Positions 1 through 10,198 are shown, counted from the stretch's first letter. The stretch is DNA of 64,000 nucleotides from CAWFGS01 sp963815535 (GCA_963815535.1 CAWFGS010000001.1:434001-498000), one strand, 5' to 3'. Notes: generated by a model from the sequence alone, not told the origin. A program made the numbers and translations.

Positions 1-498
1 GCAATATGTTCGCGATCGACTTCGCCCGTGGCGAAGGGCAGCGCCAGCAACACGCAATCGACCCGGCCATGTTGCAGGGATTCGACTGCATCGGCGCTGG
101 TTTCTTCGCGCAGGAACAGCTTTAGGGCGGGGCGTTCGCGGCGCAGGCGCGGCAGGATGCGCGGCAGCAGAAACGGTGCGATGGTGGGGATCACGCTCAT
201 GCGCAAGTTCGCCCGACAGCGGCGTGCCCGACGCCTTGACCAGCGCGGACAGTTCCTCCGCCTCGCGCAGCAGACGGTGTGCTTTCGCCACGACGGTGTT
301 GCCCAACGGCGTGAAGCGCACCACGCGGCGGCTGCGTTCGACCAGCGACACGCCAAGCAGGGTTTCCAGCTCGCGAATGCCGGCGGACATGGTCGATTGC
401 GAAACGAAGCTTGCCTCCGCCGCACGTCCGAAATGGCAGTGTTCGTGCAGCGCGACCAGATATTGCAGCTGCTTAATGGTTGGCAGATACGTCGCCAT
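1..498 (-). CDS. LysR-family regulator, OxyR-like (3' end outside window, one frameshift)
   Basis: The protein starts at the ATG complementary to 496-498. It opens with a LysR-type helix-turn-helix (residues about 7-65, with FGRAAEASFVSQSTMSAGIRE), followed by a linker and the start of a substrate-binding domain. Overall similarity in memory is to OxyR, the peroxide-sensing activator, but the redox cysteines would lie beyond the left edge, so the OxyR label is an inference. After residue ~97 the frame breaks: near 205-207 one extra base turns Glu-Leu-Arg-Met-Ser into a wrong frame, and the domain resumes in the next frame. The start codon overlaps the probable end of rnd in a TGATG junction, so it is likely co-transcribed with rnd. 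Confidence 0.7.
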   Translation of the reverse strand, partial: MATYLPTIKQLQYLVALHEHCHFGRAAEASFVSQSTMSAGIRELETLLGVSLVERSRRVVRFTPLGNTVVAKAHRLLREAEELSALVKASGTPLSGELAHERDPHHRTVSAAAHPAAPAPRTPRPKAVPARRNQRRCSRIPATWPGRLRVAGAALRHGRSRSRTYC

Positions 499-1719
499 CA
501 GGCGGGGTCGTCGTCCGGCGCCTGATTCCGCATCGTCTGACGCGGTGTCGGTCGTCCACATGGGTCATCACCAGCTTGCCCTTGCGTACGGTGAAGCCCA
601 GCTTCCCCTCGACCAGTTCCACCGCCTCACGCCCGAACACGTCGTAACGCCATCCTTCCAGTACGGGCAGGTTCTTGCGGACGCCCGCCGCTAGCGCTTC
701 CAGCTCGTCCGACTTGGTAAGCAGGCGCGACGCCACGTCGATTTCGCGCGATCGAATCTTGAGCAGCAGTTTCAGCAGGTCGGCAACCAGCGCGCCTTCT
801 TTACCCAACGGCGCGCCGCGGCGGTTCTTCGGCGGCATCTCGTCGGCGGGCAGCGGGTCTGCGCCCTCGATCACGTCCATCAGCCGCTTGCCGATATCAT
901 TGTCCTTCCATGCCGCCGACAGCCCGCGCACTTTGGCAAGGTCGGCCTGCTTCTTGGGCGGATGATTGGCCACATCGGCCAGCGTTTCGTCACGCATGAT
1001 GCGGCCGCGCGGAATATCCTTGTGCTGCGCTTCGCCTTCGCGCCATGCGGCCATAAGCTTCAACCGGCCCAGCGTATGCGGGATTGCGGCCTGCGCTGCG
1101 AATGCGCTTCCACGCCTGATCGGGATCGGTTCGATAATTGGCAGGGTCGGCCAGCTTCTCCATCTCGGCATTCAGCCATGCCCCGCGACCCGGTTTTGAC
1201 CAGTTTTTCAAGCATCTTCGGGAAGATTTTCGCCAGATGAGTAACGTCGCCGATAGCGTATTCTATCTGCCGATCGGTCAGCGGACGACGGCCCCAATCG
1301 GTAAAGCGCGCACCCTTATCGACGGTTACGCCCAGGAAACTTTCGACCAGATTGGCATAACCGATCTGTTCCGACTGACTGATCGCCATCATTGCGATCT
1401 GCGTGTCGAAAATCGGCTGCGGCGTCTTGCCGGTCAGATTGTAGATGATCTCCACGTCCTGACCGCCGGCGTGAAATATCTTCAGCACATCGTCGTTGTC
1501 GCACATCAGATCGAGCAGGGGTTTCAAATCGATCCCGTCCGCCAACGGGTCCATCGCGGCGGCTTCGTCCTCATTGCCGATCTGAACCAGGCACAGTTCC
1601 GGCCAATATGTGTTTTCGCGCATGAATTCGGTATCGACCGTCATGAAGTCGCCTTGCGCCAGACGATCGCACATTGCGGCCAGGGTTTTGGTATCGGTGA
1701 TCAGTTCATGTATCTTCAT
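473..1719 (-). CDS. rnd: Ribonuclease D (frameshifted)
   Basis: 3'-5' exoribonuclease acting in tRNA 3'-end maturation. The N-terminal DEDD exonuclease domain is clear: VDTEFMREN near residue 28 holds the first catalytic Asp/Glu, and later YAIGDVTHL holds the last Asp. The HRDC-like C-terminal part continues in other frames (LGRLKLMAAWREGEAQ, then RGAPLGKEGALVADLLKLLL). Two one-base insertions can be placed: in the CCC run at 1189-1191 and the GGG run at 1080-1082. As read, the stop is at 473, inside the next gene. A further indel near 500-560 would instead give a D-rich tail ending at a TGA that overlaps the next ATG. It is divergent from aspS. Confidence 0.85.
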
Positions 1720-1779
1720 CGGTCAATTCGCTGCTGGGATGAAGTGGCGCATCGGCGCGCCCTTATGCGCGCCGTTCGC

Positions 1780-1808
1780 TTGACAAAACACCCGGTTTCC
1801 CCTGTTAG
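1780..1808 (+). promoter_or_regulatory. Probable promoter of aspS
   Basis: A perfect TTGACA -35 element at 1780-1785 is followed by a 17-base spacer and TGTTAG at 1803-1808 as a weak -10. It lies in the gap between the divergent genes rnd and aspS, about 90 bases before the aspS start. Just upstream (1754-1773) is a GC-rich inverted repeat, GGCGCGC/GCGCGCC. The match is by eye only. Confidence 0.45.
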
Positions 1809-1894
1809 CGCGGCCATCCCGAACGGTGATTTCGCTCCGGCCCGTGCCCTTCGCGCTGCCTTGGCGGATGATGGCCCAAATGAAAAGAGTTCCC

Positions 1895-3718
1895 ATGCAC
1901 GCCTATCGCACGCACAATTGCGCTCAACTGACGAAAGGCGATGTCGGTACCGCTGTTCGCCTGTCCGGCTGGGTCCATCGCAAACGCGATCACGGCGGGG
2001 TGCTGTTCGTCGATCTGCGCGATCATTACGGCATTACGCAGATCGTCGCCGATGAAGACAGTCCGGCCCTGCCGATCCTGGATGGGCTGCGCGTCGAAAG
2101 CGTCGTCACCATCGACGGCGATGTAAAGGCGCGCGACGCGGAAGCCATCAATGCGAACTTGCCAACCGGCGAGATCGAAGTGTTCGCCCGGTCCGTAACC
2201 GTGCAAAGCAAAGCGGACGAGCTGCCGCTGCCGGTTGCGGGCGAACAGGAATATCCCGAAGATATCCGCCTGAAATACCGCTTCGTCGATTTGCGCCGTG
2301 AACGGGTGCATGCCAACATCATGTTGCGGAACCGGGTCATCACCAGTTTGCGCGGCCGTATGACGGATCAGGGCTTCACCGAATTTCAGACCCCGATCCT
2401 GGGCGCGTCAAGCCCAGAGGGTGCGCGCGATTATCTGGTTCCCAGCCGCTTGCATCCCGGCAGTTTCTACGCGCTGCCGCAGGCGCCGCAGATGTTCAAG
2501 CAGCTGTTGATGGTGGCGGGTTTCGACCGGTATTTCCAGATCGCGCCATGTTTCCGCGACGAAGATCTGCGCTCCGACCGTAGCCCCGAATTCTATCAGC
2601 TCGATTTCGAAATGAGCTTCGTCACGCAGGAAGATGTGTTTCAGACGATCGAACCCGTGCTGGCCGGGGTGTTCGAAGAGTTTTCAGGCGGCAAAACGGT
2701 GACGCCTGCCGGGACGTTTCCGCGCATCGCCTATGCCGATGCGATGTTGAAATACGGCACGGACAAACCCGATCTGCGTAACCCTCTGATTATCTCCGAT
2801 GTCAGCAGTCATTTCGAAAAGTCGGGCTTCGGCCTGTTCGAAAAGATCGTTGACGGCGGCGGCGTGGTGCGGGTTGTTCCGGCCCCGCAGACCCATACCA
2901 AAAGCCGCAAGTTCTTCGACGACATGAACAATTGGGCGCGTGGGGAGGGGTATGCCGGGCTCGGTTACGTTACCCGAAAGGGCGGCGAATTCGGCGGCCC
3001 GATCGCGAAAAATCATGGGCCGGACCTGATGGCCGAACTGTATGACGAATTGGGTCTGGGCGACGATGACGGACTGTTCTTCGCAGCGGGCAAGGAAAAG
3101 GAAGCGGCCAAGCTGGCCGGCGCGGCGCGGACCCGTGTCGGCGAAGAGCTGGGCCTGATCGAACAGGACTGCTTCAAATTCTGCTGGATCGTCGATTTTC
3201 CGATGTTCGAATACGATGAAGACACGAAGAAGGTCGATTTCAGCCACAATCCGTTTTCCATGCCCCAGGGCGAAATGGACGCGCTCGAAAACACCGACCC
3301 GCTCGAAATACTGGCCTGGCAGTACGACATCGTGTGCAACGGATATGAACTGTCGTCGGGCGCGATCCGAAACCACAAACCCGAAATCATGTACAAGGCG
3401 TTCGAACTGGCGGGATATACGAAAGCCGATGTCGAAGAGAACTTCGGCGGCATGCTGGAGGCGTTCAAGCTGGGCGCACCGCCGCACGGTGGCAGCGCGC
3501 CCGGCATCGACCGGATCGTAATGCTGTTGGCGGACGAACCGAACATTCGCGAAGTCATCGCCTTCCCGATGAACCAGCGCGCACAGGATTTGATGATGGG
3601 CGCGCCCAATCCGGTCGATGTAAAACAGCTGCGTGAACTCAACATCCGCACCGTCGAACAGGCGAAGAAACCCGATAGCGTGAACAAGGAAGAGATCGCG
3701 CCGGGGCAGGGCAGCTGA
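1895..3718 (+). CDS. aspS: Aspartate--tRNA ligase
   Basis: Charges tRNA-Asp in the cytoplasm. The 607-residue protein has the bacterial class IIb layout: an N-terminal OB-fold anticodon domain ([20 protein letters not shown]), catalytic core with motif 2 ([19 protein letters not shown]), a bacterial GAD insertion, and motif 3 ([14 protein letters not shown]) near the C-terminus. The start [12 protein letters not shown] was chosen because it matches the family start and is preceded by AAAAGAG at about 1883-1889; the frame is open further upstream to 1826. The frame is intact. Many alphaproteobacterial AspRS also charge tRNA-Asn (non-discriminating); the sequence alone was not used to decide this. 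Confidence 0.97.
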   Translation: MHAYRTHNCAQLTKGDVGTAVRLSGWVHRKRDHGGVLFVDLRDHYGITQIVADEDSPALPILDGLRVESVVTIDGDVKARDAEAINANLPTGEIEVFARSVTVQSKADELPLPVAGEQEYPEDIRLKYRFVDLRRERVHANIMLRNRVITSLRGRMTDQGFTEFQTPILGASSPEGARDYLVPSRLHPGSFYALPQAPQMFKQLLMVAGFDRYFQIAPCFRDEDLRSDRSPEFYQLDFEMSFVTQEDVFQTIEPVLAGVFEEFSGGKTVTPAGTFPRIAYADAMLKYGTDKPDLRNPLIISDVSSHFEKSGFGLFEKIVDGGGVVRVVPAPQTHTKSRKFFDDMNNWARGEGYAGLGYVTRKGGEFGGPIAKNHGPDLMAELYDELGLGDDDGLFFAAGKEKEAAKLAGAARTRVGEELGLIEQDCFKFCWIVDFPMFEYDEDTKKVDFSHNPFSMPQGEMDALENTDPLEILAWQYDIVCNGYELSSGAIRNHKPEIMYKAFELAGYTKADVEENFGGMLEAFKLGAPPHGGSAPGIDRIVMLLADEPNIREVIAFPMNQRAQDLMMGAPNPVDVKQLRELNIRTVEQAKKPDSVNKEEIAPGQGS

Positions 3719-3752
3719 ACCGCGCCACCGAGCCGCGACCTTTCCAACACCC

Positions 3753-3781
3753 TTGCCAGCCGCCGCGCCGTTCATTAGGTG
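3753..3781 (+). promoter_or_regulatory. Possible promoter of acpP
   Basis: TTGCCA at 3753-3758, a 17-base spacer, then TAGGTG at 3776-3781, in the 103-base gap between aspS and acpP. The -10 element is poor, so this is a weak call. Confidence 0.3.
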
Positions 3782-3821
3782 GAAAGGGAACGAACAACCC
3801 CAATTTCTTAAGGGAACGAAT

Positions 3822-4058
3822 ATGAGCGATACTGCTGACCGCGTGCAGAAAATTGTTGTCGAACATCTGGGCGTAGAAGCCGAGAAAGTGACGCAGGAAG
3901 CCAGCTTTATCGACGATCTGGGCGCAGACAGCCTCGACATCGTCGAACTGGTGATGGCGTTCGAAGAAGAATTCGGCGTCGAAATTCCCGACGATGCGGC
4001 GGAAAAGATCACCACCGTCGGCGATGCCACGAAATATATCGAAGAACATAAGGGCTGA
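3822..4058 (+). CDS. acpP: Acyl carrier protein
   Basis: Carries growing acyl chains as thioesters on a 4'-phosphopantetheine arm during fatty acid synthesis. The 78-residue protein has the normal length and the [19 protein letters not shown] signature; the modified serine is Ser37 in the DSL motif. The protein is strongly acidic, as expected. An AAGGGA ribosome site lies at 3810-3815. The open frame extends upstream to 3753, but the ATG at 3822 gives the family-standard N-terminus. It is followed by a strong stem-loop and then fabF, the usual partner. Confidence 0.97.
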   Translation: MSDTADRVQKIVVEHLGVEAEKVTQEASFIDDLGADSLDIVELVMAFEEEFGVEIPDDAAEKITTVGDATKYIEEHKG

Positions 4059-4122
4059 TCGCCCATTCTTCGGACGAGCGGCGTTTCGTACGACGATATC
4101 GCGCCGATGAGATGCAGGTTTC

Positions 4123-4155
4123 GACAGGCCCGAACCCACTGGGTTTGGGCCTGTC
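4123..4155 (+). terminator. Strong stem-loop between acpP and fabF
   Basis: GACAGGCCCGAACCC at 4123-4137 pairs with GGGTTTGGGCCTGTC at 4141-4155: a 15-base-pair stem with one G-T pair and a three-base loop. No T-run follows, so it may be a leaky terminator or an RNA-stabilising structure that lets acpP be expressed above fabF. Confidence 0.5.
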
Positions 4156-4190
4156 CTATGTTGGGAAGCAATCTTGCTGGAGTATCGCGA

Positions 4191-5454
4191 ATGCGCCGTG
4201 TCGTCGTAACCGGGCTAGGCCTCGTCACCCCGCTGGGCGGGCGATGTCGAAACGACCTGGGCCAACATCATGGCCGGGAAAAGCGGCGCGGGGCCGATCA
4301 CGCGGTTCGATACCACCGGGCACAAATGCACGATCGCATGCGAGGTAAAGCCCGCCGATCACGAATACGGCTTCGATCCCGACAAGCGCGTCGATCACAA
4401 GGTCCAGCGACAAGTCGATCCGTTCATCATCTACGGCATCGATGCAGCGGGACAGGCGTTGGAAGATGCCGGCCTGGAAACATGTCCGACGAACTGAAGC
4501 GGCGCACCGGCTGTTCGATCGGGTCGGGAATTGGCGGACTGCCGGGGATCGAGAAGGAATCGATCGTCCTGCACGAACGCGGGCCGGGCCGGGTCAGCCC
4601 GCATTTCGTGCACGGCCGGCTGATCAATCTGATCTCGGGCCAGGTGTCGCATCAAATACGGTCTGATGGGGCCGAACCATGCGGTCGTCACCGCCTGTTC
4701 CACCGGCGCCCATTCGATCGGCGATGCCGCGCGTATGATCCGGGACGACGATGCCGACGTCATGCTGGCGGGCGGTGCGGAAGGCACGGTCAACCCACTG
4801 GGCGTGGCCGGTTTCGCGCAGGCGCGCGCGCTCAACACCAGTTTCAACGACCGGCCCGAACAGGCCAGCCGTCCCTATGACAAGGGCCGCGACGGCTTCG
4901 TCATGGGCGAAGGGGCTGGCGTCGTCGTGCTGGAGGAATACGAACACGCAAAAGCGCGCGGCGCGACGATCTATGCCGAAGTGGTCGGTTACGGTCTGTC
5001 GGGCGATGCCTACCACGTAACCGCGCCGCACCCCGACGGCCTCGGCGCGGAGCTCGCGATGCGGATGGCGCTGCGAAAGGCCGGGCTGGAGCCTGTCGAT
5101 ATCGATTACATCAACGCGCACGGCACTTCGACGATGGCCGACACGATCGAACTGGCCGCAGCGAAGCGTGTGATGGGCGACGATCTGAACGGCGCATCCA
5201 TGAGCAGTACGAAATCCGCCATCGGTCATTTGCTGGGCGGGGCGGGCGCAGTGGAAAGCATCTTCTGCATTCTCGCAATGCGCGACCAGATCGTGCCGCC
5301 GACGATCAATTTGGACGATCCGGATGACGGCACGCGAAGGCGTCGATCTGGTGCCGCACTCCGGCCCGCAAGCGAGAAGTGAATGCGGTCCTCAACAACA
5401 GTTTCGGGTTCGGCGGCACCAATGCCAGCCTGGTTATGAAGCGAGGCCGACTGA
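4191..5454 (+). CDS. fabF: Beta-ketoacyl-ACP synthase II (several frameshifts)
   Basis: Condenses malonyl-ACP with acyl-ACP in fatty acid elongation. Starting at the ATG at 4191 ([16 protein letters not shown]), the whole enzyme can be followed to [13 protein letters not shown] near 5440. The catalytic Cys is in [12 protein letters not shown] (about 4687-4722), the first His in NAHGTST (about 5113), the second in [15 protein letters not shown] (about 5206). The frame breaks at least five times: GGG at 4239-4241, near 4480, 4648, 5332 and 5376, and again before the stop. The expected TGA at 5452-5454 sits just before the mltG ATG. The gene is normally essential, so sequence error is the likely cause. 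Confidence 0.9.
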
Positions 5455-5455
5455 C

Positions 5456-6434
5456 ATGTTCCGCGCCGGATGCATTGCCGCCGTCGGTGCGCGTTCTGCT
5501 CGCGCTGCTGGGCGTCGGATATTTCGCGGGCGGCTGGTATTCCAGCGGCAATCTGACACGAGGATACCGCTTTCACCGTGCCTGCGGGATCGACCTTGAC
5601 CGCAGTGGCGCAAAAGCTGGAAGAGCGAAGGTCATATCGATCGACGCGGACGCCTTCCTGCTGCGCGCCAAGGTGTTCGGCGGCGGCGATCCGATCAAGG
5701 CGGGCGAATTCCTGCTGCCCGAAGGGGCCAGCGCGTCGCGAATGCTGGACATCTTCCAGCATGGCGACGTCATCAGCAGATCGATCACCATTCCAGAAGG
5801 TATGCCCAGTCGATTCTGGTCCATGAACGCGTGATGGCGGAACCCCTGTTGAAGGGTACGATCCCCGTACCCGTGGAGGGATCCCTGCTGCCGGAAACCT
5901 ATCAGTTCGAACGCGGCGAAGATCGCAGCGCAGTCATCGGACCGCATGCAGGCTGCGATGACGAAAACACTGGCCGAATTATGGAAAGAGCGAGGGTCCG
6001 ATATCGCTGTGAAAACCCCGCGAGATGCGGTGGTTCTTGCTTCTATCGTGGAGAAGGAGACAGGTGTCGCGCGCGAACGGACGATGGTTGCGGGCCTGTA
6101 TTCCAACCGGGTGAAGCAAGGGATGCTGTTGCAGGCGGACCCGACCATCATCTATCCCTTGACGAAGGGCAAACCGTTGGGACGGCGCATTCGCCAATCG
6201 GAAATCGGTGCGGTCAACGGGTACAACACCTATACAATGGTTGGCCTGCCGAAAGGGCCGATTACCAACCCCGGCCGTGCCTCCATCGCGGCAGTGTTGA
6301 ACCCGGCGGAAACGGACGCGCTGTTTATGGTGGCCGACGGATCCGGCGGACACGAATTCAACGTGACGTTGCAGGGCCATAACGAAGCGGTGCAACGCTG
6401 GTTCGCCGTTCGCCGCGAACGTGGTGAAATGTGA
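5456..6434 (+). CDS. mltG: Endolytic murein transglycosylase MltG (several frameshifts)
   Basis: Inner-membrane lytic transglycosylase (YceG family) that cuts nascent peptidoglycan strands. A hydrophobic N-terminal segment (VLLALLGVGYFAGGWYS, about 5490-5540) is followed by a LysM-like region (VPAGSTLTAVAQKLEE), then the catalytic domain. The active-site Glu is in VVLASIVEKETGVA (about 6030-6070), and the family signature QADPTIIYPLTKGKPLG and YNTYTMVGLPKGPITNPG follow. Breaks occur near 5480, 5565, 5630, 5820 and 5935. From 5946 to the stop the frame is clean. It follows fabF as in many alphaproteobacteria. Confidence 0.9.
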
Positions 6435-6973
6435 CCGAGGCAAATCCCGATGCGCGATCCGATACACCCGCACCGTTCATACTGACGGCGTTGTTGCCCA
6501 AGGATATGCACGCCTGGGCGACGAAACTTCGCACCGAGCATTTCCCGCCCGAGCGCAACCATTTGGAAGCGCATGTCACCTTGTTCCACGCTCTGCCGCC
6601 TTCATGCGAAGCGGAATTGCGCGATGCGTTGGCGCAGACGGTGAAGGAAAATGCACCGCCGCGCGCGCGACTGGACGGGTTGATGTCGCTGGGTCGGGGG
6701 ACGGCATTGAAACTGTCCAGCCCGGCGATGCTGACCCTGCGTGACGCGCTGGCGGAACGGTTTCATGGCATGCTGACCCCACAGGACGAACATCGTCCGC
6801 GTTTGCATGTCACCATTCAGAACAAAGTCGCGCCTGCCGACGCGAAAGCGTTGCAGGAGGAGCTGGCGGACGACATCGAACCGCGCGAGTTCGCGTTCCG
6901 TGGGTTTGCCCTGCACATCTATCGCGGCGGACCGTGGCAGTTCGTTCGCGATTGGTCGTTTCGCGGGCGATAG
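6431..6973 (+). CDS. 2'-5' RNA ligase / 2H phosphoesterase family protein
   Basis: This 180-residue protein has the two HxT motifs that define the 2H phosphoesterase superfamily: His48-Val-Thr50-Leu and His126-Val-Thr128-Ile. Members act on 2',3'-cyclic or 2'-5' linked RNA ends or small cyclic nucleotides; the substrate here is unknown. The GTG start at 6431 overlaps the mltG stop by four bases (GTGA), so it is translationally coupled to mltG. The frame is intact. Confidence 0.8.
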   Translation: MTEANPDARSDTPAPFILTALLPKDMHAWATKLRTEHFPPERNHLEAHVTLFHALPPSCEAELRDALAQTVKENAPPRARLDGLMSLGRGTALKLSSPAMLTLRDALAERFHGMLTPQDEHRPRLHVTIQNKVAPADAKALQEELADDIEPREFAFRGFALHIYRGGPWQFVRDWSFRGR

Positions 6974-7086
6974 CGCCGGGGGTCCGGCCGCCACGACGAT
7001 GCGCGGATTTCCCGGTTGACCAGCCCGATATCCATGATTAGACGCGCTGCCTTGCCCGGACGAACCCGTTCGCGGCGCCCGATCGG

Positions 7087-7163
7087 GGCGGAGTAGCTCA
7101 GCTGGTTAGAGCAGCGGAATCATAATCCGCGTGTCGGGGGTTCGAGTCCCTCCTCCGCTACCA
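7087..7163 (+). tRNA. tRNA-Met (CAU), elongator type
   Basis: A 77-base cloverleaf with acceptor stem GGCGGAG / CTCCGCT, discriminator A and encoded CCA. The anticodon loop ATCATAA gives CAT. The D arm GCTCAGCTGGTTAGAGC and T arm GGGGGTTCGAGTCCCTC are standard. The first base pair is G-T and the acceptor stem is fully paired, unlike initiator tRNA, so the elongator form is preferred; a CAU tRNA-Ile2 is the alternative. Confidence 0.93.
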
Positions 7164-7288
7164 TATCGGCCCATTCGCATTGCCGCCGAAACTAACGCAA
7201 GCCAAACGGGCCGATCGCGTGTAGGGACGTGGTCCTTAATCTTCCAGCACCGCTTTGCCCCGGCGTGCGTCCAACGATTGCGACTGTC

Positions 7289-9076
7289 ATGACTTTCCCG
7301 AATGTTCCCCCGCTGCTGGGCGAAGCACTGACGCAGCGCGGCTATACCGATCTTACCGACGTGCAAACCGCCGTGACGAAAGAAGATGCGGCCGGTCGCG
7401 ATCTGGTGGTGTCGGCGCAGACGGGTTCGGGCAAGACGGTCGCATTCGGTCTGGCACTGGCGGAACGGCTGATTGCGGAATATCAACAGCAATTGCTGCC
7501 ATCCCCGCCGCTGGCGTTGGTAATCGCGCCGACGCGCGAGCTGGCGCTGCAGGTCAGCCGCGAACTGGCATGGCTGTATGCGAAGGTCAGCCTGCGAATT
7601 GCGACCTGCGTAGGCGGAATGGACGCATCGAAGGAACGGCGTGCCTTGCGCGGTGGCCCGGCGATCGTGGTGGGAACGCCCGGCCGACTGAAAGATCATC
7701 TGCAACGCGGCGCGCTCGACCTGTCGGGCCTGATGGGCGTGGTGCTGGATGAAGCGGACGAAATGCTCGATATGGGATTCCGCGAGGATCTGGAAGAGAT
7801 TCTGAACGCCACCCCCGACACTCGCCGCACATTGTTGTTTTCGGCAACGATGCCGCGCCCAATCGAGGCGCTGGCCCGGCGCTATCAGAAAGATGCGCTC
7901 AGGCTCACCGTTCGCGGGCAGGAACGCGGGCATGGCGACATCGCCTATCAGGCGGTAACCGTCGCGCCGTCCGACATCGAACACGCGGTGGTCAATTTGC
8001 TGCGTTTTCACGATGCGGAAACCGCGCTGTTGTTTTGTGCCACGCGCGACAATGTCCGCCATTTGCATGCGACGTTGCAGGAACGCGGCTTCGCTGCCGT
8101 GGCGCTGTCCGGTGAACATTCGCAATCGGAACGCAATCAGGCCTTGCAGGCGATGCGCGACAAGCGCGTTCGGGTGTGTGTTGCGACCGATGTTGCATCG
8201 CGCGGGATCGATCTGCCGTCGCTCACGCTCGTCATTCATGTCGAAATCCCGCGCGAGGCGCAGACATTGCAGCACCGGTCCGGGCGTACCGGGCGCGCCG
8301 GAAAGAAGGGCACGGCGGTCATCATCGTTCCTTACTCCCGCCGCAAACGTGTCGAATCCATGCTGCGCGGGGCGAAAATCAACGCCGACTGGATCGAAGC
8401 GCCCACGCCTGAAGATATCCGCAAGAACGACCGCGAACGGTTGCTGACGACGCTGCTGGAACCGGTCGAGTTCGACAAGGAGGACCGCGAGCTTGCAGAA
8501 CGGCTGATGGCGGAACGTCCGGCGCAAGACATCGCCGCTGCGCTGGTCCGCGCCCATCGCGCCGCAATGCCGCAGCCTGAAGAATTGGTCGCCAACACAC
8601 CCGCCGCGCGCAAGGCGGCGCAGCAGGAACGCCATCGCCCCGGTTTCGAAGATACCGTCTGGTTCAAAATGGCGGCAGGCCGCCGACAGAACGCCGATGC
8701 GCGATGGATATTGCCGTTGGTATGCCGCCGGGCGGATGTCACGAAGAACGAGATCGGCGCGATACGTATCGGGCAAGAAGAAACGCATTTCCAGGTACCG
8801 CGTGCGATCGCGGATCGGGTCGCCGACACTTTGCAACGCACCGCAGGGTCGTTCACCGATCGCGACGCGGTGTCCATCGTTCCATCGCCCGACGGGCCGC
8901 GCGACGCCGCCCGCACCAATCGCAAAGGCAGGTCGAACGCCGCCGGGGCCGGGCATGGCGGCGGGTTCAAACGCAAAGCCGGGTTCAAGGGCAAGAAGCC
9001 GTTCGACAAGAACAAGGGCAAGCGGCCCGCCCCTGCCAAGGGCGCGTATAAAGGAAAAGCCAAACCCCACGGCTAA
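7289..9076 (+). CDS. DEAD-box RNA helicase with DbpA-like C-terminus
   Basis: ATP-dependent RNA helicase of 595 residues. Motifs in order: AQTGSGKT (43-50), PTRELALQ, GTPGRL, DEAD (154-157), SAT (185-187), and HRSGRTGRAG from residue 329. After the two RecA-like domains comes a region (IGAIRIGQEETHFQVP) that resembles the DbpA RNA-binding fold, then a Gly/Lys-rich basic tail. This layout points to ribosome assembly or RNA turnover. The ATG at 7289 was chosen because it gives the usual short N-terminus; the frame is open back to 7229. It is a single gene after tRNA-Met. Confidence 0.92.
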   Translation: MTFPNVPPLLGEALTQRGYTDLTDVQTAVTKEDAAGRDLVVSAQTGSGKTVAFGLALAERLIAEYQQQLLPSPPLALVIAPTRELALQVSRELAWLYAKVSLRIATCVGGMDASKERRALRGGPAIVVGTPGRLKDHLQRGALDLSGLMGVVLDEADEMLDMGFREDLEEILNATPDTRRTLLFSATMPRPIEALARRYQKDALRLTVRGQERGHGDIAYQAVTVAPSDIEHAVVNLLRFHDAETALLFCATRDNVRHLHATLQERGFAAVALSGEHSQSERNQALQAMRDKRVRVCVATDVASRGIDLPSLTLVIHVEIPREAQTLQHRSGRTGRAGKKGTAVIIVPYSRRKRVESMLRGAKINADWIEAPTPEDIRKNDRERLLTTLLEPVEFDKEDRELAERLMAERPAQDIAAALVRAHRAAMPQPEELVANTPAARKAAQQERHRPGFEDTVWFKMAAGRRQNADARWILPLVCRRADVTKNEIGAIRIGQEETHFQVPRAIADRVADTLQRTAGSFTDRDAVSIVPSPDGPRDAARTNRKGRSNAAGAGHGGGFKRKAGFKGKKPFDKNKGKRPAPAKGAYKGKAKPHG

Positions 9077-9112
9077 TTGTTTGGTCACGCTGTAGTGAGC
9101 ACGGGGTCCGCA

Positions 9113-9128
9113 CCGAAAGCTCCTTCGG
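9113..9128 (+). terminator. Small hairpin after the helicase gene
   Basis: CCGAA at 9113-9117 and TTCGG at 9124-9128 form a short stem with a six-base loop, 37 bases after the helicase stop. The stem is short and no long T-run follows, so this is a weak candidate. Confidence 0.25.
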
Positions 9129-9146
9129 CTGATCGTTGCTTATTGA

Positions 9147-10019
9147 AAGGCATTTTCCAAAATCGATCCCGTTCCGCCATCTCACGAACACAATCCGAAT
9201 GGGTCGGGTTGGACGGCGATCATCCTGGCGGGGCAGCGGCCGGAAGGCGATCCGTTGGCGGCCAGTTGCGGGCAAACGCACAAGGCGCTGATTACGATCT
9301 GCGGCATGTCGATGCTTCGCCGGGTGACGCAATCGGTTCTGGGCGCGCCGCATGTTTCGCGTGTCGTTATATTGGCACAGAATCCCGAATGTCTGATGAA
9401 TGACGACATGGCGGATTTCGCATCGGACCCGCGTGTCACGCTGTGTTCGGGACAGGCCGGTATTGCGGACAGTGTTGCCGCAATTGCCGGTACGCCGGCC
9501 GCACCCTGGCCGGTTCTGGTGACGACCGCCGACCACGCGCTGCTGACCCCGGCGATCGTTACGGAATTTCTCGGCGCCGTCGGCGATGAGGATCTGGCGG
9601 TCGGCGTCGGTCATCGCACCACTATCGAACGGGCTTTCCCCCAAACCCGGCGAACCTGGCTGCGGTTCTCCGATGGGGATTATTCCGGCGCCAATCTGTT
9701 CGCATTACGCAATGCAAATGTCGCGCCTGCGTTGGCGTTCTGGAGTTCGATCGAACACAAACGCAAACGTAAAACGGCGATGATAGCGTCGTTCGGCCCC
9801 TATTTGCTGCTGCGCGCGATGACTCGATCGATCTCGTTCGCCAAGGCGGTGAGCGTTGCCGGAAAGAAACTGCGGATGGTTGCGGTTCCCATTACCTTGT
9901 CTCAGCCGGAAGCGGTGATCGATGTCGATAAGATGGACGATCTGGCGTTGGCGACATCCATATTGGAAACACGCCAAACCCCCGCATCCGCGCGCCCAAC
10001 GACTGCCGCAGCCCGCTAA
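9147..10019 (+). CDS. MobA-like nucleotidyltransferase family protein (start uncertain)
   Basis: The N-terminus reads WTAIILAGQRPEGDPLA (about 9210-9257), a variant of the nucleotide-binding LAGG motif of NTP transferases, followed by a conserved Lys (THKALI) and TTADHALLTPAI, which holds the metal-binding Asp. It probably makes a nucleotide-activated sugar or cofactor intermediate; the substrate is unknown. The frame opens after a stop at 9144-9146. The only standard start codon in this frame is TTG at 9255, which would remove the nucleotide-binding loop, so the true start is upstream or hidden by an indel. The C-terminus (VIDVDKMDDLALATSIL) is normal for the family. Confidence 0.75.
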   Translation, partial: KAFSKIDPVPPSHEHNPNGSGWTAIILAGQRPEGDPLAASCGQTHKALITICGMSMLRRVTQSVLGAPHVSRVVILAQNPECLMNDDMADFASDPRVTLCSGQAGIADSVAAIAGTPAAPWPVLVTTADHALLTPAIVTEFLGAVGDEDLAVGVGHRTTIERAFPQTRRTWLRFSDGDYSGANLFALRNANVAPALAFWSSIEHKRKRKTAMIASFGPYLLLRAMTRSISFAKAVSVAGKKLRMVAVPITLSQPEAVIDVDKMDDLALATSILETRQTPASARPTTAAAR

Positions 10020-10054
10020 GGCAGCGTTACCGTTCGAAGAATCTGCAGAAACGC

Positions 10055-10129
10055 TGGCTGGGGCGGCAGGGATCGAACCTGCGAATGCCGCTACCAAAAA
10101 GCGGTGCCTTACCACTTGGCGACGCCCCA
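10055..10129 (-). tRNA. tRNA-Gln (UUG)
   Basis: A 75-base cloverleaf on the minus strand. Acceptor stem TGGGGCG pairs with CGCCCCA, then G and CCA. The anticodon stem CCGCT/AGCGG encloses loop TTTTGGT, giving anticodon TTG. The T arm CGCAGGTTCGATCCCTGCG is one base longer than standard in its 3' half (a CCC run at 10070-10072 region), which may be another indel. Confidence 0.9.
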
Positions 10130-10198
10130 GCAGCGCGGGCCTCTATAACGGGTGCGCTTGCGAATGGAAGGGGCAAAGCGCGCGAGGCAGTTTCCGCA

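Noticed and set aside
7106..9088. 660-codon open frame opposite the DEAD-box helicase
   Set aside because: It is Arg- and Gln-rich with no domain, and the plus strand has all helicase motifs. It is the usual antisense shadow in GC-rich DNA. The same holds for the long frames opposite aspS and opposite the pst genes.
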